NCBI RefSeq assembly: GCF_001667185.1
Contig: NZ_LZIC01000013.1
Span: 39,561-103,560 of the forward strand
Source: Mycobacterium sp. 852002-50816_SCH5313054-b
Lineage (GTDB): Bacteria > Actinomycetota > Actinomycetes > Mycobacteriales > Mycobacteriaceae
Direction: 5' to 3'
Length of the DNA stretch: 64,000 nt
Of the stretch, positions 47,875 through 57,169 are shown in pieces. The number at the start of each line of letters is the position of its first letter. The stretch's first letter is position 1. The position numbers were made by a program, and so were the translations under genes. The notes beneath the pieces are model-generated. The model was given only the letters and a program-made list of their open reading frames with translations. It was not told the origin of the DNA and made no database searches.

Positions 47875-49254
47875 ATGTCATATTTGGTGGCTGCCCCGGA
47901 GTTCCTGGCTTCGGCGGCAACGGATCTGTCCAACATCGGCTCATCGCTGACCGCCGCGAATGCCGCGGCGGCGGGGACGACGACCGGGGTGCTGGCCGCC
48001 GGTACCGATGAGGTCTCGGCGGCGGTCGCGTCGCTGTTTGCCGGGCACGGGCGGGCGTTTCAGGCGCTCAGCGCCCAGGCCGCGGCGTTTCATTCCGAGT
48101 TCGTGCGGGCGTTGAGCGCCGCCGGCGGTGCCTATGCGGGCGCCGAGGCGGCGAGCGCCGTGCCGTTGCAGAGCGTGCAGCAAGACCTGCTTGGTGCGAT
48201 CAATGCGCCCTTCCTGGTGCTGTCCGGCCGACCGCTGATCGGCAACGGCGCACCCGGAGCAGTTGGAAGCGGACAACCAGGCGGGAACGGTGGCTGGCTG
48301 ATCGGCAACGGCGGTGCCGGCGGGTCCGGAATCAACTCAGCGGCCGGCACCGGCGGTACCGGCGGCGCGGGCGGTGCGGGTGGGCTGTTCGGCGCCGGAG
48401 GCAGTGGCGGGGCCGGCGGGTCCGGTGCCACCACCGGCGGGGTGGGCGGGACCGGCGGGACCGGCGGGCTGTTCGGCGCCCCCGGCGTTGGCGGGCGCGG
48501 CGGCCCCGGTGCCATCATCGGTGGTGCCGGCGGGGCGGGCGGTGCCGCCCTGCTGTTCGGCCCCGGCGCGCCTGGCGGGGTCGGCGGCGGGGGCACTACC
48601 TCCACCGGCGGGGCCGGTGGTGCCGGCGGCCACGGCGGCCTGTTGTTCGGCGCCGGCGGTGGCGGCGGCGCCGGGGGGCAAGGCCTCTCTACCGGTGGGG
48701 CCGGCGGTAACGGCGGCAACGCCGGCCTGCTGTTCGGTGCCGGTGGGTCCGGCGGCGCTGGCGGGACAACCCTGAGCGCCGGGACCGGCGGCGCGGGCGG
48801 CAACGGCGGCGGCGCCGGGCTGCTGTTCAGTCCCGGCGGGGCCGGCGGCAGCGGCGGGTTCGGTTTTACGGCCGGTGGGGCCGGCGGCGCCGGCGGTAAT
48901 GGTTTCCTGATCGGTGCCGGCGGGGCGGGCGGTGCCGGCGGGGACAGTGGCGGCATCGGAGGTGTCGGCGGGGTCGGCGGAAATGCCGGCATGCTGTACG
49001 GCACCGGCGGCGCCGGCGGCGTCGGCGGCGGTGGCGGAACCAACGGCGGTAACGGCGGTGACGGCGGCCGTGGGGTGCTGTTCGGCAACGGCGGCGAGGG
49101 CGGGGCCGGCGGGTTCGCGGGCACCGCCACCGGTGGCGCCGGCGGCAACGGCGGCAACACCCTGTTTGGCTTTGGTGGTAACGGCGGCATCGCCGGGTTT
49201 GGCATAGGGACGGACGGCACGGCCGGCAAGCCTGGGTCCGGGTTGTTCGGCTGA
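47875..49254 (+). CDS. PE_PGRS family protein
   Basis: A 459-residue protein. Residues 1-95 form a PE domain ([17 protein letters not shown]) ending in the type VII secretion signal Y-x3-E/D (Y87-A-G-A-E91). A linker ([21 protein letters not shown]) leads into about 330 residues of Gly-Gly-Ala/Gly-Gly-Asn repeats with interspersed LLFGAGG units. Probable ESX-5 substrate at the cell surface. SD GAGAGGA precedes the ATG. It is the only gene in the segment flanked by exact 21-bp repeats, and it splits the ybeY/corC-like pair, so it looks like an insertion. Confidence 0.93.
   Translation: MSYLVAAPEFLASAATDLSNIGSSLTAANAAAAGTTTGVLAAGTDEVSAAVASLFAGHGRAFQALSAQAAAFHSEFVRALSAAGGAYAGAEAASAVPLQSVQQDLLGAINAPFLVLSGRPLIGNGAPGAVGSGQPGGNGGWLIGNGGAGGSGINSAAGTGGTGGAGGAGGLFGAGGSGGAGGSGATTGGVGGTGGTGGLFGAPGVGGRGGPGAIIGGAGGAGGAALLFGPGAPGGVGGGGTTSTGGAGGAGGHGGLLFGAGGGGGAGGQGLSTGGAGGNGGNAGLLFGAGGSGGAGGTTLSAGTGGAGGNGGGAGLLFSPGGAGGSGGFGFTAGGAGGAGGNGFLIGAGGAGGAGGDSGGIGGVGGVGGNAGMLYGTGGAGGVGGGGGTNGGNGGDGGRGVLFGNGGEGGAGGFAGTATGGAGGNGGNTLFGFGGNGGIAGFGIGTDGTAGKPGSGLFG
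48300..49240 (+). repeat. PGRS glycine-rich coding repeat
   Basis: Roughly 940 bases of GGC/GGN-rich repeats encoding Gly-Gly-x units, with a longer 80-100 base period marked by recurring CTGTTCGG/CTGTTCGGCGCC blocks (LLFGAGG). Such tracts vary in length by recombination or replication slippage and are prone to assembly error. Confidence 0.85.
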
Positions 49255-49758
49255 GGGTTGTTCTAACTTGTTCTTACTGCCGTATGTAACCGCGCTCACC
49301 ATTGTGTCGTAGCCGGCTGCGTCGACCGGATTCACAAACGCGCGAGGGAGTTCAGAAAAATGCGCCTCAATTCGGTGTTGGTTTGCAGTTACAGTCTTTC
49401 GGCCGCGTAGACTGGAAATCGCCTTACGCATCAGGGCATTTCATGCTTCAACACCGAGGCGCTCCGAAGGGCCGAGACGGGGCAGCGATGCCAGCGATAT
49501 CTTAGTTTCGTTTGCTGCGGCCTTCTTCTCTCGTCGCCTTTTCGCCTCCCCGATCGCCTTTCCATATGCTAAGGGCGACGCTGCCGCCCGCTGGCACTGT
49601 TCCCCACTGGATCACGGCCGGCAAGGTAAGAAACCAGTGCAGGACGCGCTAACCGTAGCGGTGTTTTTCCTTCGCCGGACGCTGCAAGTGTTGACCCCCC
49701 ATGTTGGACGTGCTTGCAAAGTCGCAGGTAGGGTCAATGAAACAGCAAATCCACTATC
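49255..49758. other. Spacer between PE_PGRS stop and the right 21-bp repeat
   Basis: About 500 bases of lower GC than the surroundings. Short open frames are present but none has convincing codon structure or a recognisable product. A -10-like TAGGGT at 49729-49734 with a weak -35-like TTGGAC 19 bases before it could now drive the corC-like gene, which has lost direct coupling to ybeY. Confidence 0.5.
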
Positions 49759-49779
49759 TCAAGGTATTTCGACAATTGA
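49759..49779 (+). repeat. 21-bp direct repeat, right copy
   Basis: Exact second copy of 47622-47642. Its last four bases (TTGA) contain the TTG that is the ancestral start codon of the corC-like gene. Divergence begins immediately outside on both sides. Confidence 0.95.
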
Positions 49780-51062
49780 CCGGTGTGTCCCAGCTGCTCG
49801 GCGCGATCGCCCTGATCGCCCTGGGCGGACTCTTCGCGGCGATCGACGCCGCCATGAGCACGGTGTCGCTGGCGCGCGTGCAGGAACTGGTGCGCGAGGA
49901 GCGGCCCGGGGCGGTGTCGTTGTTCAAGGTGATGAGCGAGCGTCCGCGCTACATCAATCTGGTGGTGCTGATGCGCATCATCTGCGAGATCACCGCGACC
50001 GTCTTGTTGGTGGTGTTCCTCTACGACAACTTCGGCATGAGGTGGGCGTTGTTCGGCGCGGCCACCATCATGGTGGTGACGAGCTTTGTCGTCATCGGAG
50101 TCGGCCCCCGCACCCTCGGCCGCCAGCACGCCTATTCCATTTCCATGGTGACCGCGCTTCCGCTGCGGGTCATTTCGTGGTTGTTGATGCCGCTCAGCAG
50201 GTTGCTGGTGGTGCTGGGCAACGCCCTGACACCCGGGCGGGGGTTGCGCAACGGGCCGTTCGCCTCCGAGATCGAACTGCGCGAGGTCGTCGATCTGGCC
50301 CAGCAGCGCGGCGTGGTCGCCGCCGACGAGCGCCGGATGATCGAGTCGGTCTTCGAACTCGGCGACACCCCGGCCCGCGAGGTGATGGTGCCGCGCACCG
50401 AGATGATCTGGATCGAAAGCGACAAGTCGGCCAGCCAGGCGACGAACCTGGCCGTGCGCAGCGGGCACTCCCGCCTCCCGGTGATCGGCGAAAACGTCGA
50501 CGACGTGGTCGGCGTGGTGTACTTGAAAGACCTTGTCCAGCAGACATTCCTGTCGCGCGAGGGCGGCCGGGAGACCAAGGTGTCGCAGGTCATGCGCCCG
50601 GCGGTCTTCGTGCCGGACTCCAAGCCCCTGGACGCGCTGCTGCGTGAGATGCAACGCGACCGCAACCACATGGCCCTGCTCGTCGACGAGTACGGCGCGA
50701 TAGCCGGCCTGGTCAGCATCGAGGACGTGCTGGAAGAGATCGTCGGGGAGATCGCCGACGAGTACGACCAGGCGGAGACGGCGCCGATAGAAGAGTTGGG
50801 CGACAAGCGGTTTCGGGTATCGGCGCGACTGCCGATCGAAGATGTCGGCGAACTGTACGACGTCGAATTCGACGACGACCTCGACGTCGACACGGTGGGC
50901 GGCCTGGTGGCATTGGAATTGGGCCGGGTGCCGCTGCCCGGCGCCGAGGTGGTCTCGCATGGCCTGCGCCTGCGCGCCGAGGGCGGCCGCGATCACCGGG
51001 GGCGGGTGCGGATCAACACCGTCCTGCTGAGCCCGGCCGAAGCCGACGGGAACCCGGTATGA
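49776..51062 (+). CDS. CNNM/CorC-type membrane protein with DUF21, CBS pair and CorC_HlyC domain
   Basis: A 428-residue membrane protein (HlyC/CorC family). The first ~150 residues are a DUF21 transmembrane region ([46 protein letters not shown]). A CBS pair follows ([47 protein letters not shown]), then the C-terminal domain. The family is linked to divalent cation (magnesium) homeostasis; hemolysin is an old label. The TTG start is used because it equals the start expected from overlap with ybeY; in-frame ATGs at 49737 and 49701 would add residues encoded by spacer DNA. Confidence 0.88.
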   Translation: MTGVSQLLGAIALIALGGLFAAIDAAMSTVSLARVQELVREERPGAVSLFKVMSERPRYINLVVLMRIICEITATVLLVVFLYDNFGMRWALFGAATIMVVTSFVVIGVGPRTLGRQHAYSISMVTALPLRVISWLLMPLSRLLVVLGNALTPGRGLRNGPFASEIELREVVDLAQQRGVVAADERRMIESVFELGDTPAREVMVPRTEMIWIESDKSASQATNLAVRSGHSRLPVIGENVDDVVGVVYLKDLVQQTFLSREGGRETKVSQVMRPAVFVPDSKPLDALLREMQRDRNHMALLVDEYGAIAGLVSIEDVLEEIVGEIADEYDQAETAPIEELGDKRFRVSARLPIEDVGELYDVEFDDDLDVDTVGGLVALELGRVPLPGAEVVSHGLRLRAEGGRDHRGRVRINTVLLSPAEADGNPV

Positions 51063-51084
51063 CGCTCGGCTTTGGGATGCTGCC

Positions 51085-51984
51085 ATGACTGAATTCCATT
51101 CGGGTTTCGTGTGTTTGGTGGGCCGGCCGAATACCGGCAAGTCGACGCTGACGAACGCGCTGGTCGGCACCAAGGTGGCGATCACCTCGACGCGACCGCA
51201 GACCACGCGGCACACCATCCGCGGGATCGTGCACCGGGAAGACTTTCAGATCATCCTGGTCGACACCCCCGGCCTGCATCGGCCACGGACCCTGCTGGGC
51301 AAGCGGCTCAACGAACTGGTCCGCGACACCTACGCCGAGGTCGACGTGATCGGGTTGTGCATCCCGGCCGACGAGCCGATCGGCCCGGGCGACCGGTGGA
51401 TCGTCGACCAGATTCGCGCGGTCGCTCCCAAGACTGCGCTCGTCGCCGTCGTCACCAAAATCGACAAGGTGCCCAAGGACAGGGTGGCCGCGCAGTTGGT
51501 CGCCGCCAGCGAGCTGGTCGGCGACTCGGCCGAAATCGTCCCGGTGTCGGCGGTCACCGGCGCGCAGGTCGACATCCTGACCGACGTGCTGGCCGCGGCG
51601 CTGCCCGCCGGCCCGGCCTACTACCCCGACGGTGAGCTGACCGACGAGCCCGAAGAGGTCCTGATGGCCGAGCTCATCCGCGAGGCCGCCCTGGAGGGGG
51701 TTCGCGACGAGCTGCCGCACTCGTTGGCGGTGGTGATCGACGAGGTCAATCCGCGCGAGGGGCGCGACGACCTGATCGACGTGCACGCGATCCTTTACGT
51801 CGAGCGGGACAGCCAGAAGGGCATCGTGATCGGCAAGGGCGGCGCGCGGCTACGGGAAGTGGGGACGGCCGCGCGCGCCCAGATCGAGAAGCTGCTGGGC
51901 ACCAAGGTCTACCTCGAACTGCGGGTCAAGGTCGCCAAGAACTGGCAGAGCGACCCCAAACAACTTGGTCGGCTTGGCTTTTAG
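51085..51984 (+). CDS. era: GTPase Era
   Basis: A 299-residue ribosome assembly GTPase. G1 GRPNTGKST, G2 region TTRHTIRG, G3 DTPG, G4 TKID, and the C-terminal KH domain with GIVIGKGGARL that binds the 3' end of 16S rRNA. It belongs functionally with ybeY upstream. It starts 22 bases after the corC-like gene. Confidence 0.97.
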   Translation: MTEFHSGFVCLVGRPNTGKSTLTNALVGTKVAITSTRPQTTRHTIRGIVHREDFQIILVDTPGLHRPRTLLGKRLNELVRDTYAEVDVIGLCIPADEPIGPGDRWIVDQIRAVAPKTALVAVVTKIDKVPKDRVAAQLVAASELVGDSAEIVPVSAVTGAQVDILTDVLAAALPAGPAYYPDGELTDEPEEVLMAELIREAALEGVRDELPHSLAVVIDEVNPREGRDDLIDVHAILYVERDSQKGIVIGKGGARLREVGTAARAQIEKLLGTKVYLELRVKVAKNWQSDPKQLGRLGF

Positions 51985-51993
51985 CCGCGGCCT

Positions 51994-53451
51994 TTAGGCG
52001 AGCACCCGAATGGTCTGCAGCGACGGATCGGCCGCGTCGGGGACGTTCATCCCGGCCCGCACCCCGGAACACAGGTAGTCCAGCACGGTGTCGTTGAGTC
52101 GCTCGCCGGGCACGACGGCGGGAATGCCTGGGGGATACGGGGTGACCTGCTCGGCGGAGACTCGCCCCGCGGCCCGGTCGGTGGGCACCGCCTCGGTGCG
52201 CCCGAAGAACGCGTCGCGGGGCGGGCAGACGTTGTCCAACTGCAATTCCTCGGGTGAGGGTAGGTCGATCAGCGGGGGAGGGTCGAAATCGCTGGCCGCC
52301 CTGCGCCATTCGGCCAGCGCGTGGGTGAGGCGGCCCGCGGTGGCCTTGTCGTCGGCGAAGGACAGGGTCGCCAAAATGCGGCGGTGATCGCTCATCCCGA
52401 TATCGATGTGGGCGTGCGCGCGCAGCCAGTCGGCGGCCTGATAGCCGGAGGTGCCCGTCGCCGAGACGTCCATCATCACCTGTAACCGGTCCAGGTCGTG
52501 GGACGCCTCGACGCCCAGCAACTCGTCGTCGAGCACCTCCACGTCCGGGATCAGTTCGATGTCCTGACGCAGCTCGTGCGCCAAATCCAGTGCGGCACCA
52601 AGTAAGTCGTGGCCGTGCTCGACCATCTGCCGGCGCCATCCGTCCATCGCGGCATAGACCAGGACGCTGGGGCTGGTGGTCATCAGCAGATCCGCGCAGG
52701 CCGAAAGGCGGTCCTGGTCGATCCGGTCGCCCTGCAAGTGGAACACGGAGCCCTGTTCGAAACCCGCGCCCATCTTGTGCACGCTGACCACGCAGATGTC
52801 CGCGCCGGCATCCATCGCCCAGGTCGGCAGGTCCTCGTGGAAGGGCAGATGCGCGCCCCACGCCTCGTCGATGATCAACGGCTTGCCGCGCGCGTGGCAG
52901 ACCTCGGCGATCCCGGCGATGTCGGCGCAGGTGCCGTACGGGCTGGGGCTCACGACGAGCGCACCGGCGGCGTCGGGGTGCTTCGCCCAGGTCTCCTCGA
53001 CCTGCTCGGGGGAGGGCGGATGGGAGAAGTGGCGCTCGGCGTCCCAGCGGGGGGTGATCCAGCGGGGCTGCACGCCGGAGAAGACCAGGCCCGCCACGAC
53101 GGACTTGTGGCTGTCCCGACCCACCAGCAGGCTGCCGTCGCCGCCGGCCACGGCCATCATCGCGGCCTTCACCGACAGCGAGCTGCCGCAGGTGGAAAAC
53201 CATGCGGTGTCGGCCCCGACGGCGTTGGCCATCAGGTCCTCCGCGTGCTTGAGGTATCCGTTGCTGGTCTTGCGGTCATCCAGCCCGCCGCTGGCCAGCA
53301 CGTCGTCGAGGAACGGTTCGCCGCCCAGCACGGCCAGCACCCGGTAGTCGGTGCCGCGTCCCTGCCGGTGCCCGGGTGGGGTGAATCCGTACCGGTTCTT
53401 TTCCCGATAGTCGGCGACCGCATTCAGCAATGGCGCGTCGGATTGGTCCAT
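51994..53451 (-). CDS. PLP-dependent Orn/Lys/Arg decarboxylase family protein
   Basis: A 485-residue fold-type I PLP enzyme of the Orn/Lys/Arg decarboxylase major-domain family (SpeA/adi type). Visible features: TPPGHRQGRG at the N-terminus, WFSTCGSSLSVKAAMMA, the cofactor aspartate in LIIDEAWGAHLPFH, and the PLP lysine in VSVHKMGAGF. The C-terminal domain has PYPPGIPAVVPGE. It lacks the N-terminal receiver-like wing domain of the large inducible decarboxylases. Substrate cannot be chosen among arginine, ornithine and lysine. Convergent with era and absent from this place in M. tuberculosis. Confidence 0.82.
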   Translation of the reverse strand: MDQSDAPLLNAVADYREKNRYGFTPPGHRQGRGTDYRVLAVLGGEPFLDDVLASGGLDDRKTSNGYLKHAEDLMANAVGADTAWFSTCGSSLSVKAAMMAVAGGDGSLLVGRDSHKSVVAGLVFSGVQPRWITPRWDAERHFSHPPSPEQVEETWAKHPDAAGALVVSPSPYGTCADIAGIAEVCHARGKPLIIDEAWGAHLPFHEDLPTWAMDAGADICVVSVHKMGAGFEQGSVFHLQGDRIDQDRLSACADLLMTTSPSVLVYAAMDGWRRQMVEHGHDLLGAALDLAHELRQDIELIPDVEVLDDELLGVEASHDLDRLQVMMDVSATGTSGYQAADWLRAHAHIDIGMSDHRRILATLSFADDKATAGRLTHALAEWRRAASDFDPPPLIDLPSPEELQLDNVCPPRDAFFGRTEAVPTDRAAGRVSAEQVTPYPPGIPAVVPGERLNDTVLDYLCSGVRAGMNVPDAADPSLQTIRVLA

Positions 53452-53508
53452 TCGGTGGGGATACCCGGGTTGTCGCGAGCTAAGAGCGCGGTCCGAATGC
53501 GCGGCGCC

Positions 53509-54939
53509 TCACATGCGCGACGGCGGCGCCCCGGCGGGGGGCGTGTCGGCCCCGGCGTGCCACCACACCGGCGGCTGCCTGGTGGACCAGCCGCACACGG
53601 CCTCCAGCTCGGCAGCCAGCGAGATCAGCAGGCCCTCGCTGTTTGCTGGCCCCATCAGCTGCACGCCGATCGGCAAACCGTCGGAGGTAAATCCCGCCGG
53701 CACGTTGATGGACGGCCACCCCAGCAGGTTCCACGGCCAGGTCAATGGGCACGCGGCGATCATGGCGCGGTCGGTGCCGAAGCTGCCCAATCGGTCGAAC
53801 GAGCGCGCCAACGGCGGTGGTTCGGCGGTCGTCGGGGCCAGCACCACGTCGACGATGTCGAAGATCGAGCCGACCCGGCGCTGGTCGGCCGCCTCGTGGC
53901 GGCGCGCGCTGCGCAGAATCGCCTGCCCCAGCACCTGGCCCATGCGCAGGTTGGACACCGTGCGCGGGTCCAGGATCACGCCGTCGCCCAGCCGTTCCTC
54001 CCAATCCCGCAGTCCGGCGGTGGACCGGGCCAGGAAGTTCCATGACAGCCGCAGGCCGTAGTCGGGGTTGCCGGGCACCACTTTGTGGCCGAGCAGCTCG
54101 AGTTGCTTGCCCACCGCCCGCGTGGCGGCGAGGATCTCGGGGTGCAACTTGGTCCGAAAACCGTTGTACGGGAACCGGGTCGACAGCGCGATGTTCAGCG
54201 GACCGGGTGCCTTGCCGACATAGTCGGACGCCGTGATCGGGGGCGGCTTGTGCCGGTCGCCCTCGACGTTGCCCGACGCGGCGTCGAGCACCAGCGCCGC
54301 GTCGGCCACCGTGCGGGCCAGCACGCCGTTGACCGTGATGCCGTTGAACGCCTCGGGCAGCGGCCAGGTGGAGATGCGGCCGCGCTGCGGCTTGATGCCT
54401 ACCAAGTGCGTCCACGCCGCGGGGATGCGGACGCTGCCGGCGCCGTCGGAGCCGATGGCGGCGGTGACCAGGCCCGCGGCCACGGCGGCCGCGCTACCCC
54501 CGGAAGATCCCCCCGGGGTGTGCCGCCGCGACCAGGGATTGCGGGTATGGCCAAAGCCCGGCCCGCTGGTGAACGGCCATTGGCCCAGCTCGCAGGTGTT
54601 CGTCTTGCCGACGATCACGGCGCCGGCGGCCTTGAGGCGGCGCACCACCTCGGCGTCCTGGGTCGCGGGCGCGACATACCCCTCGGTGCCGAAGGCGGTG
54701 GGCACTCCGGCGACGTCGACGTCGTCTTTGACCGCGATCGGAATGCCGAGCAACGGCGCGGTGTCCCCGGCCGCGCGGCGCCGGTCGGCCTGCGCCGCGT
54801 CGGCCAGCGCCGACTCGGTCAGCACCACCCGGAAGGCGTTCAGCGTCGGCTGGCTGGAATGAATGGCGTGCAGCGAACGGCTCACCAGTGTGGTGGACGT
54901 CACTGCGCGACTGGCCAGCTGATATAGCAGGTCAGTCAT
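53509..54939 (-). CDS. amiA2: Amidase (AmiA2-like)
   Basis: A 476-residue amidase-signature enzyme hydrolysing carboxamides. The Ser-cisSer-Lys triad context is complete: Lys in IAVKDDVD, the Gly/Ser-rich GGSSGGSAAAVAAG, and the nucleophile block GSDGAGSVRIPA. No signal peptide. The ATG is divergent from recO, the same neighbourhood as M. tuberculosis amiA2 (Rv2363). Physiological substrate unknown. Confidence 0.9.
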   Translation of the reverse strand: MTDLLYQLASRAVTSTTLVSRSLHAIHSSQPTLNAFRVVLTESALADAAQADRRRAAGDTAPLLGIPIAVKDDVDVAGVPTAFGTEGYVAPATQDAEVVRRLKAAGAVIVGKTNTCELGQWPFTSGPGFGHTRNPWSRRHTPGGSSGGSAAAVAAGLVTAAIGSDGAGSVRIPAAWTHLVGIKPQRGRISTWPLPEAFNGITVNGVLARTVADAALVLDAASGNVEGDRHKPPPITASDYVGKAPGPLNIALSTRFPYNGFRTKLHPEILAATRAVGKQLELLGHKVVPGNPDYGLRLSWNFLARSTAGLRDWEERLGDGVILDPRTVSNLRMGQVLGQAILRSARRHEAADQRRVGSIFDIVDVVLAPTTAEPPPLARSFDRLGSFGTDRAMIAACPLTWPWNLLGWPSINVPAGFTSDGLPIGVQLMGPANSEGLLISLAAELEAVCGWSTRQPPVWWHAGADTPPAGAPPSRM

Positions 54940-55066
54940 TGTGGGCAGGCGCTGACCGCCGGATCCTGAGATGGACCCGGTGCCCGCCCCGGAAGCGCCG
55001 ATCACGGGGTACGAGACTAACGGCGCGGATACCCGCATTGTCGCGGCGGGGTGCAAAACTATGGTG

Positions 55067-55864
55067 ATGCGGCTATATCGAGACCGAGCTGTGGTGTTGC
55101 GCCAGCACAAGCTCGGCGAAGCCGACCGGATCGTCACCCTGCTGACCCGCGACCATGGCCTGGTCCGCGCGGTGGCCAAGGGCGTGCGCCGCACCCGCAG
55201 CAAATTCGGCGCGCGGCTGGAGCCGTTTGCCCACATCGACGCGCAACTGCACCCTGGTCGCAATCTCGACATCGTCACCCAGGTCGTCTCCATCGACGCG
55301 TTCGCCACCGACATCGTCAGCGACTACGGCCGGTACACCTGCGGGTGCGCGATGCTGGAAACCGCTGAACGCCTCGCCGGTGAGGAGCGGGCGCCCGCCC
55401 CGGCGCTGCACCGGCTCACGGTGGGCGCGCTGCGCGCGGTGGCCGACGGGCGCCGGCCCCGCGACCTGTTGCTGGACGCCTATCTGCTGCGCGCCATGGG
55501 CATCGCCGGATGGGCGCCGGCGCTCACCGAGTGCGCCCGGTGCGCCACCGCCGGTCCGCATCGGGCGTTTCACGTCGCCGCCGGGGGCAGCGTCTGCCCA
55601 CACTGCCGCCCGGCCGGCTCGACCACCCCGCCGCCGGGTGTGCTGGAGCTGATGGCCGCGCTGCACGACGGGGACTGGGAGGCCGCCGAGGCGTCGCCGC
55701 AGTCACACCGGGGCTACGTCAGCGGGCTGGTGGCCGCGCACTTGCAATGGCACCTGGAACGGCAGCTCAAAACGTTGCCGCTGGTAGAGCGGACATACCA
55801 GGTCGACCGCACCATCGCCGAACGGCGCGCAGCGCTGATCGGGCAGGATACTGCCTGTGGCTGA
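55067..55864 (+). CDS. recO: DNA repair protein RecO
   Basis: A 265-residue recombination mediator of the RecFOR pathway. N-terminal OB fold ([23 protein letters not shown]) with a basic stretch [16 protein letters not shown], and a zinc-binding Cys pair set CARCAT and CPHCRP. The third of three in-frame starts (55061, 55064, 55067) is chosen because it gives the same length and N-terminus (MRLYRDR) as M. tuberculosis RecO. The end overlaps the uppS GTG by eight bases. Confidence 0.95.
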   Translation: MRLYRDRAVVLRQHKLGEADRIVTLLTRDHGLVRAVAKGVRRTRSKFGARLEPFAHIDAQLHPGRNLDIVTQVVSIDAFATDIVSDYGRYTCGCAMLETAERLAGEERAPAPALHRLTVGALRAVADGRRPRDLLLDAYLLRAMGIAGWAPALTECARCATAGPHRAFHVAAGGSVCPHCRPAGSTTPPPGVLELMAALHDGDWEAAEASPQSHRGYVSGLVAAHLQWHLERQLKTLPLVERTYQVDRTIAERRAALIGQDTACG

Positions 55865-56741
55865 GCGCAAGCCGAAGTCGACCGATTTCCCGCAGCTGCC
55901 CCCCGCGCCCGACGACTACCCGGTCTTTCCCGACAAATCCACCTGGCCCGTCCCCTTCCCTGAGCTGCCGCCGTCCGCCGGCGGCGGCCCGCGCCGTCCC
56001 CCGCAGCACACCTCCAAAGCGGCCGCGCCGCGGATTCCGGCCGACCGATTGCCCAATCATGTGGCCATCGTGATGGACGGCAACGGCCGCTGGGCCACCC
56101 AGCGCGGTCTCAGCCGGACCGACGGCCATCGGGCCGGCGAGGCGGTCGTCATCGACATCGTCTGCGGCGCAATCGAAATCGGAATCAAATGGTTGAGTCT
56201 CTACGCGTTTTCCACGGAGAACTGGAAGCGTTCGCCCGAGGAGGTCCGTTTCCTGATGGGCTTCAACCGCGACGTGGTGCGCATGCGCCGGGTGAACCTC
56301 AACACGATCGGGGTCCGAATCCGGTGGGTCGGATCCCGTCCCCGCCTGTGGCGCAGCGTGATCAACGAATTGGCGATCGCCGAGGCGATGACGGACGGCA
56401 ACGACGTCATCACCGTCAATTATTGCGTGAACTACGGCGGCCGCGCGGAGATCACCGAATCCGCAAGGGAGATAGCCCGTTTGGTGGAGGCGGGCAGGCT
56501 CAAGCCGGACCGGATCAGCGAGTCGACGATCTCGCGCCACCTGCAACGGCCCGACATCCCCGACGTCGACCTGTTCCTGCGGACGTCGGGGGAGCAGCGG
56601 TCCAGCAACTTCATGTTGTGGCAGGCGGCCTACGCTGAGTACATCTTTCAGGACAAGCTGTGGCCCGACTACGACCGCCGCGACCTGTGGGCGGCGTGCG
56701 AGGAATACGCGGACCGCAATCGACGGTTCGGGAGCGCGTGA
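55857..56741 (+). CDS. uppS: Long-chain (decaprenyl) diphosphate synthase UppS
   Basis: A 294-residue cis-prenyltransferase making the long-chain polyprenyl carrier (decaprenyl phosphate in mycobacteria) for peptidoglycan, arabinogalactan and lipoarabinomannan assembly. Catalytic Asp in [12 protein letters not shown], substrate residues in FSTENWKRS and the C-terminal [11 protein letters not shown]. The N-terminal ~60 residues are Pro-rich and typical of the mycobacterial protein. GTG start overlaps recO; the stop overlaps the next gene as TGATG. Confidence 0.96.
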   Translation: MAERKPKSTDFPQLPPAPDDYPVFPDKSTWPVPFPELPPSAGGGPRRPPQHTSKAAAPRIPADRLPNHVAIVMDGNGRWATQRGLSRTDGHRAGEAVVIDIVCGAIEIGIKWLSLYAFSTENWKRSPEEVRFLMGFNRDVVRMRRVNLNTIGVRIRWVGSRPRLWRSVINELAIAEAMTDGNDVITVNYCVNYGGRAEITESAREIARLVEAGRLKPDRISESTISRHLQRPDIPDVDLFLRTSGEQRSSNFMLWQAAYAEYIFQDKLWPDYDRRDLWAACEEYADRNRRFGSA

Positions 56742-57169
56742 TGCCATCACTGCAGGAGCGGCTGGCGTCGATACTGCGCGACGCCCTTGCCATCGAGGAG
56801 GAGCCCGACGGCGCGCTGACGCTGCGGCACAACGGCACGCTGGCCTCGCTGCGGGTGGTGAACATCGCCGAGGGCCTCGATCTGGTGTCGCTGACGCAGA
56901 TCTTGGCCTGGGATCTGCCCCTGACCAAGAAGATCAGCGACCAGATCGCCAAGCAGGCGCACGACAGCAACTTCGGCAGCGTGACGCTGGTCGAGAAGGC
57001 CAACCAGAAGGCGGCGCAACGCAATTCCGGCAAGGGCGTGGCCAAAACAGCGGACGTGATGCTGCGCTACAACTTTCCCGGCGGCGGCCTGACCGACGAC
57101 GCCCTGCGCACCATGATCCTGCTGGTCCTCGACACCGGCGCGGAGATACGTCGTTCGCTGACGGGCTAG
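56741..57169 (+). CDS. Conserved actinobacterial protein, Rv2360c-like
   Basis: A 142-residue cytoplasmic protein without signal or membrane segments. An N-terminal helix (SLQERLASILRDALAI), beta-strands, then LTQILAWDLPLTKKISDQIAKQA and a C-terminal TMILLVLDTGAEIRRSL. It could belong to the YbjN-like/secretion-chaperone-like fold, but this is a guess from pattern. It is translationally coupled to uppS (TGATG), as in M. tuberculosis, and overlaps by four bases the end of the convergent hydrolase gene. Confidence 0.72.
   Translation: MPSLQERLASILRDALAIEEEPDGALTLRHNGTLASLRVVNIAEGLDLVSLTQILAWDLPLTKKISDQIAKQAHDSNFGSVTLVEKANQKAAQRNSGKGVAKTADVMLRYNFPGGGLTDDALRTMILLVLDTGAEIRRSLTG

Noticed and set aside
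47900..49254. The PGRS repeat as a CRISPR-like or satellite array
   Set aside because: Units are irregular, keep one reading frame throughout and encode Gly-Gly-x, as expected for PE_PGRS coding sequence.
48132..49431. Proline-rich and alanine-rich minus-strand frames opposite the PE_PGRS gene
   Set aside because: They are the mirror of the GGC/GGN repeat (Gly codons read as Pro or Ala) and not real genes.
49302..49505. A 67-codon frame between the PE_PGRS gene and the right 21-bp repeat
   Set aside because: No similarity recognised, no Shine-Dalgarno, and codon use unlike neighbours; left as spacer.
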